Source: Desulfuromonadaceae bacterium (lineage in GTDB: Bacteria; Desulfobacterota; Desulfuromonadia; Desulfuromonadales; Syntrophotaleaceae). Taken from it: a stretch of DNA of 10,827 nucleotides. Shown here in pieces: positions 1 through 7,413 of the stretch. The translations under genes were made by a program, and so were the position numbers. Each line of letters begins with the position of its first letter. The stretch's first letter is position 1. Location of the stretch: positions 1 through 10,827 of the forward strand of contig JAIOSZ010000040.1 in NCBI GenBank assembly GCA_021107335.1, given 5' to 3'. Below the pieces are notes generated by a model, which saw only the letters and a list, made by a program, of their open reading frames with translations, was not told the DNA's origin and did no database searches.

Positions 1-882
1 GTTCTTAAATATCTGCTGCCGAAGCAATTGGAAGAGAATGGTTTGCAGGACTACCCTCTTGAATTTGAGCAGAATGCCATCTTTAAAATTATTTGGGAAC
101 ACACCCGTGAAGCCGGAGTGCGCGCGGTGGAACGCCAGGTTGCAGCCATCTGTCGCAAGGTGGCGAAGGAAATTACTCAGGGGGGCGTGCCCCGCACCCT
201 GATTAATGAAACGGATGTCGATAGGCTGCTCGGTCCACGGCGCTATTATGCCGATGCGGCCAGCGAGGAGGACCGGGTTGGCGTCGTTATTGGTCTGGCC
301 TGGACCGAAACGGGTGGGGACATCATCTTTATCGAAGCCTCCCAAATGGTCGGTAATAAAGAACTGATGCTGACCGGCAGTCTTGGCGACGTGATGCGCG
401 AATCGGCTAAGACGGCCTTATCCTTTGTTCGCGCTCATCATGCTGAGTTTGGTATCGAAGCCGATTTCTTCGAGCAGAGCGATCTACATATTCATGTGCC
501 AGCCGGTGCCATCCCTAAAGATGGTCCTTCCGCTGGTGTGGCGATCGCCACCGCCCTTATCTCTTTGCTGACCCATTGTCCGGGCCGTAGAAACGTGGCT
601 ATGACCGGCGAGTTGACCCTGACCGGCCGGATCTTGCCTATCGGTGGGGTTAAGGAGAAGGTGCTGGCAGCCCATCGAGCCGGAGTCACCACGGTGCTGC
701 TACCGGCCAGCAACAGCGATCATTTGCAGGAAATTGATGAGAATAGCCGCCGCGAAGTACGCCTGGTGCTGGTCGACAACATGGCCGATATCGTAGCCGA
801 GGCTCTGATCGATAATCCCCTGGTCAAGGTGCAGAGCCTGTTGGCCGCCAGTCCTATTTTTCCACCCAATCCTCTGCCTTAA
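1..882 (+). CDS. lon: ATP-dependent Lon protease, C-terminal part (5' end outside window)
   Basis: Lon is a cytoplasmic AAA+ serine protease that degrades misfolded and regulatory proteins. The frame is open from base 1, so the gene begins upstream; the in-frame TTG at 28 is internal. The first roughly 60 codons match the helical lid of the AAA+ module, including the TREAGVR/ERQ segment with the sensor-2 arginine. The protease domain follows. It shows PKDGPSAG with the catalytic Ser at codon 529-531, and PIGGVKEK with the catalytic Lys at 658-660. The Ser and Lys are 43 residues apart, the same spacing as E. coli Ser679/Lys722. The short tail ends in a Pro-rich [11 protein letters not shown], and the stop is TAA at 880-882. 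No clear intrinsic terminator follows; 105 bases separate it from the next gene on the same strand. All catalytic residues are intact. The identification is firm; only the N-terminal and ATPase parts cannot be judged. Confidence 0.96.
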   Translation, partial: VLKYLLPKQLEENGLQDYPLEFEQNAIFKIIWEHTREAGVRAVERQVAAICRKVAKEITQGGVPRTLINETDVDRLLGPRRYYADAASEEDRVGVVIGLAWTETGGDIIFIEASQMVGNKELMLTGSLGDVMRESAKTALSFVRAHHAEFGIEADFFEQSDLHIHVPAGAIPKDGPSAGVAIATALISLLTHCPGRRNVAMTGELTLTGRILPIGGVKEKVLAAHRAGVTTVLLPASNSDHLQEIDENSRREVRLVLVDNMADIVAEALIDNPLVKVQSLLAASPIFPPNPLP

Positions 883-973
883 GGACTGTTGCTGATTAGC
901 CCTTGCGGTGCCCTGGCCCTTTCGGTATATACTTGATTATATAGTAGGTTCCTGCCGTTAGCCGAATTGTGTC

Positions 974-980
974 AGAGGAG
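974..980 (+). promoter_or_regulatory. Ribosome binding site deciding the start of the M16 peptidase gene
   Basis: AGAGGAG lies 7 nt before the ATG at 988. It argues against the in-frame TTG at 967, which lies upstream of this site and would put seven polar residues in front of the signal peptide. A weak sigma70-like promoter could lie just upstream (TTGCGG at 903-908, TATATA at 926-931, 17-bp spacer), but its -35 matches consensus at only three of six positions. Confidence 0.75.
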
Positions 981-987
981 TAATTGC

Positions 988-2478
988 ATGCTGATCAGAT
1001 TGATGGGGCGGCTTTTGGCCGTCTTGCTGTTATTGAGCGCCGGGGTGCCGTCATTGCAGGCCGCCACCCTGGCGCAAAAGGTTCAAGAACATACCTTTGC
1101 CAATGGCCTCAAGTTGCTGGTGGTCGAACGGCCTGGGGCACCGGTTTTCTCCGCTTATCTGACCGTTGGAGTCGGGGCGGTGCATGAGACGAGCGGTGAT
1201 CGTGGCGTTGCTCATCTGCTGGAACATCTGCGTTTCAAGGGAACCGAGATCATCGGCACCCAGGATTACCGCAAAGAGCAACCGCTGCTGCAGTCCATTG
1301 AGGAGGTCGGTAGCGCTCTCGATGCGTTACGCAACAAAACCGCCCCAGACGAAAAAAGCATCGCCGTCTTGGAGCAACAGTTGTCCGATCTGCAGAAGCG
1401 CCATCGGCAACTGGTAATCAAAGACGAATTCGCTCAGATTTATGCTCGCAACGGCGCCGTCGGTTACAATGCTTTTACCAGTAAGGACTTGACTTCATAC
1501 ATCGTTTCTCTCCCGGCCAACAAACTAGAACTTTGGGCTTCCTTAGAGGCCGACCGCATGCGTAACAGTGTGCTGCGTGAATTCTATACCGAGCGGGATG
1601 TGGTCAAGGAGGAACGGCGTCGATCCTACGACAGCGATGCCGACGGCCTGCTCTACGAATCGCTGCTGGCAACCGCTTTCACCGTTCACCCCTATCGAAA
1701 TCCCATCATCGGCTGGCCCACTGATATTGCCAATCTTTCTCCGGCAGTAACCCGCACCTTTATGGAACGTTACTATAGTCCGGTCAATACGGTCATCGCT
1801 TTGGTCGGAGCGGTCGATTTCGCTCAGGCTGTGTCTCTGGTCGAGAGCTATTTTGGCTCCATACAACCCGGCACGCCGGTTCCCGAGGTTACTGCCATTG
1901 AGCCCCCCCAGCGCGGGCAAAAGCGGGTGACCGTAGAATTTGATGCGGAACCCCGCTTGTCCGTAGCTTTTCACAAGCCAACCCTGCCAGCCCGAGATGA
2001 TTATATTTTCGACGTCATTGACCACATTCTTTCCCAGGGGCGCACCAGTCGCCTCTACCGGGCCCTGGTCTTAGAGCAACAGTTGGCCACTTCAGTAGTC
2101 AGTTATGGTGCTCCAGGCTATCGTTATCCGAACCTGTTCGTCATTAACGCGGTACCGCGCCATCCTCATACCGTCGCCGAAGTCGAAGCGGCCCTTTACG
2201 CTGAACTACAGCGATTGGCCACCGAACCGGTGAGCGATGAGCTATTGGTGCGAGTTCGTAATCGCTTGCGGGTCGATCATCTGCGCACTCTGCAGAGTAA
2301 CGGCGGATTGGCTCGCATGCTGACCTTTCATCAAAGTGTCAGCGGCGAATGGCGCTACTTGATCGACTACGAGGAGCAGATCGCTTCCATCACTGCTGAG
2401 GACATACAGTGTGTTGCCGCAACCTACCTGGTGCCGGCCAACCGCACCGTGGCGGTTTTGCAGAAAAAGGGGACCTGA
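988..2478 (+). CDS. Exported M16-family zinc metallopeptidase (catalytic subunit)
   Basis: This 496-residue protein belongs to the M16 (insulinase/pitrilysin/processing peptidase) family. The N-terminus is a classic signal peptide (hydrophobic LLAVLLLLSAG, likely cut after LQA near residue 25), so it acts in the periplasm or beyond. The inverted zinc motif is HLLEH with His76, Glu79 and His80. The third ligand is probably Glu187 in LEADRM. Between them lies a charged, probably helical segment (about residues 90-155) that makes the His80-Glu187 spacing 107, against about 77 in pitrilysin. After this come LREFYTERDVVKEERR-type sequence and a second M16 domain with GRTSRLYRALV. There QLATSV stands where an active-partner subunit has a Tyr before the SV. 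The start is set by the Shine-Dalgarno site at 974-980. The next gene starts 3 nt after this stop and supplies the likely partner. The natural substrate is unknown. Confidence 0.9.
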   Translation: MLIRLMGRLLAVLLLLSAGVPSLQAATLAQKVQEHTFANGLKLLVVERPGAPVFSAYLTVGVGAVHETSGDRGVAHLLEHLRFKGTEIIGTQDYRKEQPLLQSIEEVGSALDALRNKTAPDEKSIAVLEQQLSDLQKRHRQLVIKDEFAQIYARNGAVGYNAFTSKDLTSYIVSLPANKLELWASLEADRMRNSVLREFYTERDVVKEERRRSYDSDADGLLYESLLATAFTVHPYRNPIIGWPTDIANLSPAVTRTFMERYYSPVNTVIALVGAVDFAQAVSLVESYFGSIQPGTPVPEVTAIEPPQRGQKRVTVEFDAEPRLSVAFHKPTLPARDDYIFDVIDHILSQGRTSRLYRALVLEQQLATSVVSYGAPGYRYPNLFVINAVPRHPHTVAEVEAALYAELQRLATEPVSDELLVRVRNRLRVDHLRTLQSNGGLARMLTFHQSVSGEWRYLIDYEEQIASITAEDIQCVAATYLVPANRTVAVLQKKGT

Positions 2479-2481
2479 GCC

Positions 2482-3897
2482 ATGTCTTTGCGAATTCTTG
2501 CCCTGCTATTGATAGCGTTACTGTTGTCTGCCTGTGTCGGTCAACGGTCACCGTTCCGTCCCGATCAGGTAGCTAGCCCACCCTTGACCTTTGCCGTACC
2601 CCAAGTTGAACAAAGGGTATTGGATAACGGCATGCGCCTCTATCTAAACCCAGACCACGAGCTGCCTCTGATAAAGATCTCCCTGATGATCGGCGCTGGC
2701 AGCATCGGTGAGCCCGCGGCTAAAAGCGGCCTGGTTCAACTTTATGCCGCTGCCTTGCGCAGCGGCGGTGCCGGTCGGTTGTCTCCACAAGCCTTTGATG
2801 ACAACCTTGAAGCTATAGCTGCCGATCTCGCCGTGAGCAGTGGCAGCTATTCGGTTTCTTGCAGTCTTTCCCTGCATCGTGATGATTTGGAATCCGGATT
2901 GGCTTTGTTCGCTGATTTGCTGCGTCGTCCCCGATTCGATGAACAGCGGATGGAACTGGCTCGCCGGCAGATGCTGGAAGGCATTCGGCGACAGAACGAT
3001 GAACCGGGCGCTATAGCTCAACGGCATCTGCGTCGATCTCTCTATGGTGATCATCCTCTCGGTCGTACTCCGACCCTGGATACTGTTGAGGCTATTTCTG
3101 GTAAGGACCTTCTCGGTTTTCATAGCCGCTATGTTCTTCCCAACAACCTTTGGCTGGCCGTATCCGGTGATTTCGATCCGACGGAAATGGAGCTGTTGTT
3201 AGGCAAATTATTCGGTGACTGGCCGTTGCAACCCTTTGAACCGCAGGAGATCCCGCCGCTGACTGCCCCCCTAGAACCGGTTGTGCTGGCTTTGCCCAAA
3301 GAGGTTCCTCAAACCACAGTGTTGCTTGGACAGCGGGGCATTACCAAGGACCACCCGGACCTCTATGCCCTGAGGGTAATGAACTTTATTCTTGGCGGTG
3401 GAGGGTTTAATTCTCGACTCATGCGCGAGGTGCGTTCCAATCGGGGATTGGCCTATTCGGTCTATTCCTTTTTTCAGGCCGGACGCCGTTTGCCGGGATT
3501 GTTCGTTGCGGGCTGCGAGACGCGCACCGAATCCGTTGATGAAGTGGTAATATTGATGAGGGATGAGATGCGTCGTATTAGCGAAGAACCGGTCTCTGAA
3601 GAGGAACTCAAGACCGCCCGGCAGAGTTTGGTCAACTCCTTTGTTTTCGCCTTTGAAAATCCACACGAGGTGGTCAGCCAGGCTATGCGTCTCGACTTTT
3701 ACGGTTACGCCGAAGATTATTTGCAGGGTTACCGCGATCGGCTTGCGGCAGTGACGGCAGATGAGGTTCTGGATGCAGCCCGTCAGCATCTGCAGTGGGA
3801 TGGGCAGATGATCGTGCTGGTTGGCGAGCAGACCGGTTCGGCACAGCCTGCAGAACGATTTGGTTTGCCGGTTGCCGGTTTACCGGACGAAGATTGA
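2482..3897 (+). CDS. M16-family lipoprotein lacking the zinc motif (partner subunit)
   Basis: This 471-residue M16-like protein starts with a lipoprotein signal peptide whose lipobox is LSAC, Cys18, followed by Val rather than Asp, which suggests outer-membrane sorting. The first M16 domain begins at RVLDNGMRLYL. The zinc motif is gone: HxxEH is replaced by QLYAA at residues 86-90. The second domain keeps the features of the substrate-side subunit: GGGGFNSRLMREVR with Arg312 and GLAYSVYS with Tyr325. Such two-protein M16B peptidases divide labour, with zinc in one subunit and the Arg/Tyr pair in the other. The upstream gene is the zinc subunit, so the two very likely form a heterodimer held at the membrane by this lipid anchor (inference). 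Its Shine-Dalgarno AAGGGGA (2467-2473) lies inside the end of the upstream gene, so translation is probably coupled. No terminator is evident after the TGA. Confidence 0.9.
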   Translation: MSLRILALLLIALLLSACVGQRSPFRPDQVASPPLTFAVPQVEQRVLDNGMRLYLNPDHELPLIKISLMIGAGSIGEPAAKSGLVQLYAAALRSGGAGRLSPQAFDDNLEAIAADLAVSSGSYSVSCSLSLHRDDLESGLALFADLLRRPRFDEQRMELARRQMLEGIRRQNDEPGAIAQRHLRRSLYGDHPLGRTPTLDTVEAISGKDLLGFHSRYVLPNNLWLAVSGDFDPTEMELLLGKLFGDWPLQPFEPQEIPPLTAPLEPVVLALPKEVPQTTVLLGQRGITKDHPDLYALRVMNFILGGGGFNSRLMREVRSNRGLAYSVYSFFQAGRRLPGLFVAGCETRTESVDEVVILMRDEMRRISEEPVSEEELKTARQSLVNSFVFAFENPHEVVSQAMRLDFYGYAEDYLQGYRDRLAAVTADEVLDAARQHLQWDGQMIVLVGEQTGSAQPAERFGLPVAGLPDED

Positions 3898-4005
3898 GGG
3901 TATTATGATTTGGTCAAAGAATCACAGCTTGTAACGAGTGAAAAGCTTTGAGATATTTACGTTGGCCGGTTAATTCTGGCGCAACGGATTGGTTTAGGAG
4001 GGGAC

Positions 4006-5373
4006 ATGTCCGGCTTAAAGAGCAACCTTGAAAAAATCAGGAAGTTTCTGATCTACGACCTTTGGCGCATCGATCCCCATGAGTTGACTCGCTGGCGGGT
4101 ATTCTGGCTGCGCCAGGCGCAGGTTTTTTGGCTGGTGATTCGGGATTTTAAGTCCGATAACTGCATGTTGCGGGCCTCGGCCCTAACCTATACGACCCTG
4201 TTGTCCATTGTGCCCCTGCTGGCGCTGATGTTTTCTCTGCTTAAAGGATTCGGTGCACAGAATGTGCTGGAGCCCTTTCTGCTTAATAATCTGGGCATTG
4301 GCTCCCAAGATGCGATCGCTGAAATCTTCCGTTATATCGAAAATACCCAGTTCGGGCGTCTCGGGGCTATCGGCCTGATAGTTCTGGTACTTACCGTGTT
4401 GGCTCTGCTGTCAAATATTGAAAAGAGCTTCAATCATATCTGGCGTGTCCAGGAGACCCGCACTCTGATGCGGCGTTTTGCCGATTATTTTTCGGTAGTG
4501 CTGCTCAGTCCGCTGTTGATACTGGCTGCAGTTTCCATCAGTACCAGCCTGCAGAGCCAGACTCTGGTGCTGAAGCTGTTGGAGACGGCCTACGTCGGTG
4601 AGGCGCTTCTGTTGTTCTTCAAGCTGATTCCTTTTGTGGTCATGTGGGCAGCGTTTATCTTTCTTTACCTGTTTATGCCCAACACCCGGGTGCGTATTCA
4701 GGCCGCACTGATTGGTGGTATCGCTGGCGGTACCCTGTGGCAGTTGCTGCAGTGGGGGTATGTTCACTTTCAGGTCGGGGTGGGCAAGTACAACGCCATT
4801 TACGGCACCATGGCCGCTCTGCCGATCTTTATCGTTTGGCTCTATCTATCTTGGATGATCGTGTTGTTTGGTGTCGAGCTGACCTATGCAGTTCAGAACA
4901 TTGGCACAATGCGCCAGGACCTGGGGACGGATAAGATCAACTTTGCCTGCCGGCAACGGTTGGCGCTGACGATCCTGATGTTGACCGGTGAGGCCTTCTA
5001 TCGCGGTGAACCGGCCTGGAGCCGCGAGCGAATCGGCGAACACCTGAAGCTGCCGCCGCGGGTGGTCAGTGAGCTACTCGACGACATGGTGCGCATTAGT
5101 CTGATGACGGTGTTGTGTGACGAGGGAGGAGAATGCCTGCGCTATCAGCCGGGTCGCGCTTTGGATGCCCTGATTGTGCAGGACTTGTTTCAGGAACTGC
5201 GTGAAGATGGGGCCAGTTATCCTCAAAACTTCCGTTTGCCGACCCGGGAGCTGGTCAGCGACCTGGAAATGGAGATGCAGAAGGCCGAACAGGGGGTTTT
5301 AGGAGTGTTAACGGTGCAGGATCTGGTGTTGCAGCGCGTTGCAGCCAAAGGCAAAGAGGAAGCTCAAGGGTAG
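4006..5373 (+). CDS. YihY/virulence factor BrkB family inner-membrane protein with C-terminal winged-helix-like domain
   Basis: This 455-residue integral membrane protein is of the YihY/BrkB family (formerly misnamed ribonuclease BN); its biochemical role is not established. Visible family marks are RASALTYTTLLSIVPLLA (residues 56-73), SNIEKSFNHIWRV near 135-147, and KYNAIYGTMAALP from residue 261. Membrane segments are seen at about 60-85, 118-136, 160-181, 200-224, 232-252 and 268-292. From about residue 300 a soluble tail follows, with a stretch resembling a winged helix (RERIGEHLKLPPRVVSELLDDM) and an acidic helical C-terminus. This tail is absent from short members such as E. coli YihY. 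A strong Shine-Dalgarno AGGAGGGG (3996-4003) supports the ATG. A weak promoter candidate is TTGTAA (3929-3934) and GATATT (3952-3957), 17 bp apart. The gene converges on the next one, with 20 nt between stop codons and no hairpin in the gap. Confidence 0.92.
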   Translation: MSGLKSNLEKIRKFLIYDLWRIDPHELTRWRVFWLRQAQVFWLVIRDFKSDNCMLRASALTYTTLLSIVPLLALMFSLLKGFGAQNVLEPFLLNNLGIGSQDAIAEIFRYIENTQFGRLGAIGLIVLVLTVLALLSNIEKSFNHIWRVQETRTLMRRFADYFSVVLLSPLLILAAVSISTSLQSQTLVLKLLETAYVGEALLLFFKLIPFVVMWAAFIFLYLFMPNTRVRIQAALIGGIAGGTLWQLLQWGYVHFQVGVGKYNAIYGTMAALPIFIVWLYLSWMIVLFGVELTYAVQNIGTMRQDLGTDKINFACRQRLALTILMLTGEAFYRGEPAWSRERIGEHLKLPPRVVSELLDDMVRISLMTVLCDEGGECLRYQPGRALDALIVQDLFQELREDGASYPQNFRLPTRELVSDLEMEMQKAEQGVLGVLTVQDLVLQRVAAKGKEEAQG

Positions 5374-5393
5374 GCTGGAGAACCCGGGATGAG

Positions 5394-6101
5394 TCAGGCC
5401 CGTTTCAGAGCGAAGGCGCCGTTTTCAAAGACGGCGTAAGAGTCCTGTTCGATCCAGTCACCGAGACAGATCAGCAGTTTGCCATCGAGTTGGCGATAGA
5501 GGGGGATATGAAAGTGGCCGATGAGGACGGCATCGTAACCTTCTGCAAACCGTTCACGGGCAAAGTTCTGGAGTAGCTCTTCGGGCAGATAACGATGGCT
5601 GGCCTTTTTGCGGCGACTGCTCTGATGGCTAGCCCAGCGAGACACTCCCCAGGCCCAGTCCGGTGGCACCAGCGGTAAGAGCAACCGGCTCAGGCGGCAG
5701 CGAAGGAAGCTGCGAAGCAGCCGGTAACCCCGGTCGGCGGGATTGACCAGGTCACCGTGGGCGATGAATACCCGTTTCCCATCCAGCTCCAGAGCGCCAC
5801 CATCGGGCAGAATGCGGCACTTGAGGGTTTCGCTGAAATAGGGACCGAGATGAAAATCGTGATTACCCTCAACGAAAATCAATTCGGTGCCGCTTTCACG
5901 CTGCAGACGCAGTTCTTCAAGTAGCGGTATGAAGGGGGCGAACACCGTATGTTGATAACCGAGCCAGAACTCGAAGATGTCGCCGAGCATGACCAGGTTT
6001 CTTATGGTGCCCCGTTGTTGCCTTAAAAAGGTCAGCAACCGCTTATAGTTGTCGTCTGCGGGGGCTAGTAAGTGGGCGTCTGCGAGAAAGATGTCTTTCA
6101 T
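5394..6101 (-). CDS. LpxH-like metallophosphoesterase (UDP-2,3-diacylglucosamine diphosphatase family)
   Basis: This 235-residue calcineurin-like phosphoesterase is of the LpxH group, which cleaves UDP-2,3-diacylglucosamine to lipid X and UMP in lipid A synthesis at the inner membrane. All metal-site motifs are present: D8-A-H10, GD41 in LGDIFEFW, GN80H81D, H115 in AHGD, and GH196-F-H198. Positions and length (E. coli LpxH is 240 residues) match the true enzyme almost residue for residue. One difference is GNHDF where E. coli LpxH has GNRDF, so the Arg used for substrate binding is replaced by His. For that reason no lpxH symbol is assigned; it may act on another nucleotide-lipid or as an LpxH2-type enzyme. 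The ATG at 6101 is chosen because the first residues already hold the metal-binding D-x-H. The TTG at 6137 is rejected because it lies in the promoter. No Shine-Dalgarno precedes the ATG. Confidence 0.88.
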   Translation of the reverse strand: MKDIFLADAHLLAPADDNYKRLLTFLRQQRGTIRNLVMLGDIFEFWLGYQHTVFAPFIPLLEELRLQRESGTELIFVEGNHDFHLGPYFSETLKCRILPDGGALELDGKRVFIAHGDLVNPADRGYRLLRSFLRCRLSRLLLPLVPPDWAWGVSRWASHQSSRRKKASHRYLPEELLQNFARERFAEGYDAVLIGHFHIPLYRQLDGKLLICLGDWIEQDSYAVFENGAFALKRA

Positions 6102-6108
6102 GGGGCCA

Positions 6109-6137
6109 AATATAGAAGTGGCTCGAACCAAAGTCAA
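6109..6137 (-). promoter_or_regulatory. Sigma70-type promoter for the LpxH-like gene, predicted leaderless
   Basis: Read on the minus strand, the -35 is TTGACT (6132-6137), the spacer is exactly 17 bp, and the -10 is TATATT (6109-6114). Each box matches consensus at five of six positions. The start point would fall near 6102, one base before the ATG at 6101, so the mRNA would carry almost no leader. This agrees with the absence of a Shine-Dalgarno sequence. The boxes are seen directly; the start point is inferred. Confidence 0.7.
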
Positions 6138-6194
6138 GCAAGACTCTGCTGCTTCGCTATGATCGTGGTCATGCCGCCCAAGCGGCTTATTAAT

Positions 6195-6200
6195 GGAGGA
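6195..6200 (+). promoter_or_regulatory. Ribosome binding site deciding the start of the ZIP transporter gene
   Basis: GGAGGA lies 7 nt before the ATG at 6208. Two other in-frame ATGs exist at 6193 and 6202, but the first overlaps this site and the second is only 1 nt from it, so 6208 is the best start. Upstream, TATGAT at 6158-6163 could be a -10 box, but no acceptable -35 is seen. A 5-bp hairpin GCCGC/GCGGC (6173-6186) lies in the leader. Confidence 0.7.
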
Positions 6201-6207
6201 AATGGAA

Positions 6208-7020
6208 ATGTTCGAAGCTTTGGCTGAGTATCATCCGATAATGCAGGCCTTTTTCGCAACCTGTTTCACCTGGGGTGTCACCTCCCTTGGGGCGAGCGCT
6301 GTTTTCCTTGCCCAGCAACCGAGCCGTAAGTTGCTCGATGGAATGCTCGGTTTTGCCGCTGGGGTTATGATTGCCGCCAGTTACTGGTCGTTGTTGGCAC
6401 CGTCCATCGTCCTGTCCGAAGAGATGGGTTACGTGGCTTGGGTGCCGCCGGCCATCGGTTTTCTTGCTGGGGGCTTGTTTTTACGTGGACTGGACTATGT
6501 CTTGCCCCACTTGCATCGCGGACTGCCCCGTAGCGCGGCTGAGGGTCCTCCCACCGATTTGCCACGTAGCACCCTGTTTGTCCTCGCTGTGACCCTGCAC
6601 AACATTCCAGAAGGGCTGGCAGTTGGCGTGGCTTTCGGCGCGGTAGCTGCCGGTTTGCCGGGGGCCACCATGGCAGGAGCGGTCGCCCTGGCCCTGGGCA
6701 TCGGTCTGCAGAATTTTCCCGAGGGGGTGGCAGTATCCATGCCTTTGCGCCGTGACGGCCTATCCGTTGGGAAAAGTTTCTGGTATGGGCAGCTCTCCGG
6801 TTTTGTTGAGGTCATCGCAGGGGTCCTTGGGGCGGCCCTGGTTTTGGTGGCCCGACCGATTCTTCCTTATGCCTTAGCTTTCGCCGCTGGAGCGATGATC
6901 TTTGTTGTCATCGAAGAGGCCATTCCGGAAACCCAGCAAGGTGAGAACGGCGACTTTGCGACTCTCTGTGCCATGGTCGGTTTTGTGGTCATGATGAGCC
7001 TTGACGTCGGTCTGGGTTAG
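6208..7020 (+). CDS. ZIP-family divalent metal transporter (GufA-like)
   Basis: This 270-residue polytopic inner-membrane protein is of the ZIP family, which moves zinc, iron or other divalent metals into the cytoplasm. The two signature metal-site helices are clear: HNIPEG at residues 131-136 (helix 4) and QNFPEG at 168-173 (helix 5). The QNFPEG form, with Gln where many ZIPs have His, is typical of the GufA branch. A later EEAIPE stretch (helix 7 region) matches the same branch. Hydrophobic segments account for about eight helices, and a short hydrophilic loop ([13 protein letters not shown]) before helix 4 is the expected variable loop, here without a His-rich run. The start is set by the site at 6195-6200. 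The gene is divergent from the LpxH-like gene and is closed by the terminator at 7109-7142, so it is probably transcribed alone. The metal specificity cannot be read from the sequence. Confidence 0.92.
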   Translation: MFEALAEYHPIMQAFFATCFTWGVTSLGASAVFLAQQPSRKLLDGMLGFAAGVMIAASYWSLLAPSIVLSEEMGYVAWVPPAIGFLAGGLFLRGLDYVLPHLHRGLPRSAAEGPPTDLPRSTLFVLAVTLHNIPEGLAVGVAFGAVAAGLPGATMAGAVALALGIGLQNFPEGVAVSMPLRRDGLSVGKSFWYGQLSGFVEVIAGVLGAALVLVARPILPYALAFAAGAMIFVVIEEAIPETQQGENGDFATLCAMVGFVVMMSLDVGLG

Positions 7021-7108
7021 TTGATAAGTGCATTACTCCCTCCCTTGTCGGATGCCTTAGTTTTGTTTCGATAGTTGTTTTCTTTGGAAGACGATACTCA
7101 ATCGGTTG

Positions 7109-7142
7109 CGGCTCGACAGGTTATCACCTGTCGAGCCGTTTT
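7109..7142 (+). terminator. Strong rho-independent terminator after the ZIP gene
   Basis: A perfect 13-bp stem is formed by CGGCTCGACAGGT (7109-7121) and ACCTGTCGAGCCG (7126-7138), with a 4-nt TATC loop, followed by TTTT (7139-7142) and a further T-rich run. On the opposite strand no T run follows, so it acts in the plus direction. It sits 88 bases after the ZIP stop codon. Confidence 0.88.
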
Positions 7143-7413
7143 CTATTCAGGGCCAGGGGGCAGCCCTTTGATGTACTCGCAGTCTTTCTGTTGTTTTTCA
7201 GTTCTCCTTGTTGGTCATTAGAAGATGAAAATTCGGTTTTCTTTGTTATCTTATTAATGGCCCTGTAACGGCCTATTTTATGTGCCAGATGATAGGTTGC
7301 ATATCAACAGCAGAGCTACTTTCTTTTGTCTGAACGTGGCGAGTTCTTAATTCTAGGTTATGACCGAATGCAAGTTGAAAGCCACTAAGAACAAACGGTG
7401 AGGAAGGCATTAA
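7143..7413 (+). other. AT-rich intergenic stretch upstream of the histidine kinase
   Basis: This stretch runs from the end of the terminator to the kinase start. It is visibly richer in A and T than the genes to its left. Very short ATG frames exist (for example one of 17 codons from about 7280), but none has a ribosome binding site. A small GGCC-7-GGCC inverted repeat lies at 7259-7273. I found no convincing sigma70 or sigma54 promoter and no recognisable riboswitch, although the kinase promoter must lie here or the gene must depend on readthrough. Confidence 0.5.
7401..7407 (+). promoter_or_regulatory. Ribosome binding site supporting a TTG start for the histidine kinase
   Basis: AGGAAGG lies 6 nt before TTG at 7414. 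The codons after this TTG encode an immediate signal peptide, and no ATG is suitably placed, so TTG is the best start. The rare start codon may hold translation low (inference). Confidence 0.7.

Noticed and set aside
484..713. Minus-strand open frames inside lon
   Set aside because: They overlap the conserved protease core, have no ribosome binding sites, and their translations show no family features; they are shadows of lon.
967..987. Upstream TTG start for the M16 peptidase
   Set aside because: It precedes the Shine-Dalgarno site at 974-980 and would add a non-signal-like extension before a normal signal peptide.
5417..5436. Inverted repeat CGCCGT/ACGGCG near the end of the LpxH-like gene as a terminator
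   Set aside because: The stem is only 6 bp, it lies within the coding sequence, and no T run follows on either strand.
7259..7273. GGCC-7-GGCC hairpin as a regulatory element
   Set aside because: A 4-bp stem is too short to separate from chance, and GGCC is itself palindromic.
7280..7333. Possible 17-codon peptide upstream of the kinase
   Set aside because: It has no ribosome binding site, no hydrophobic or regulatory pattern, and does not resemble a leader peptide.
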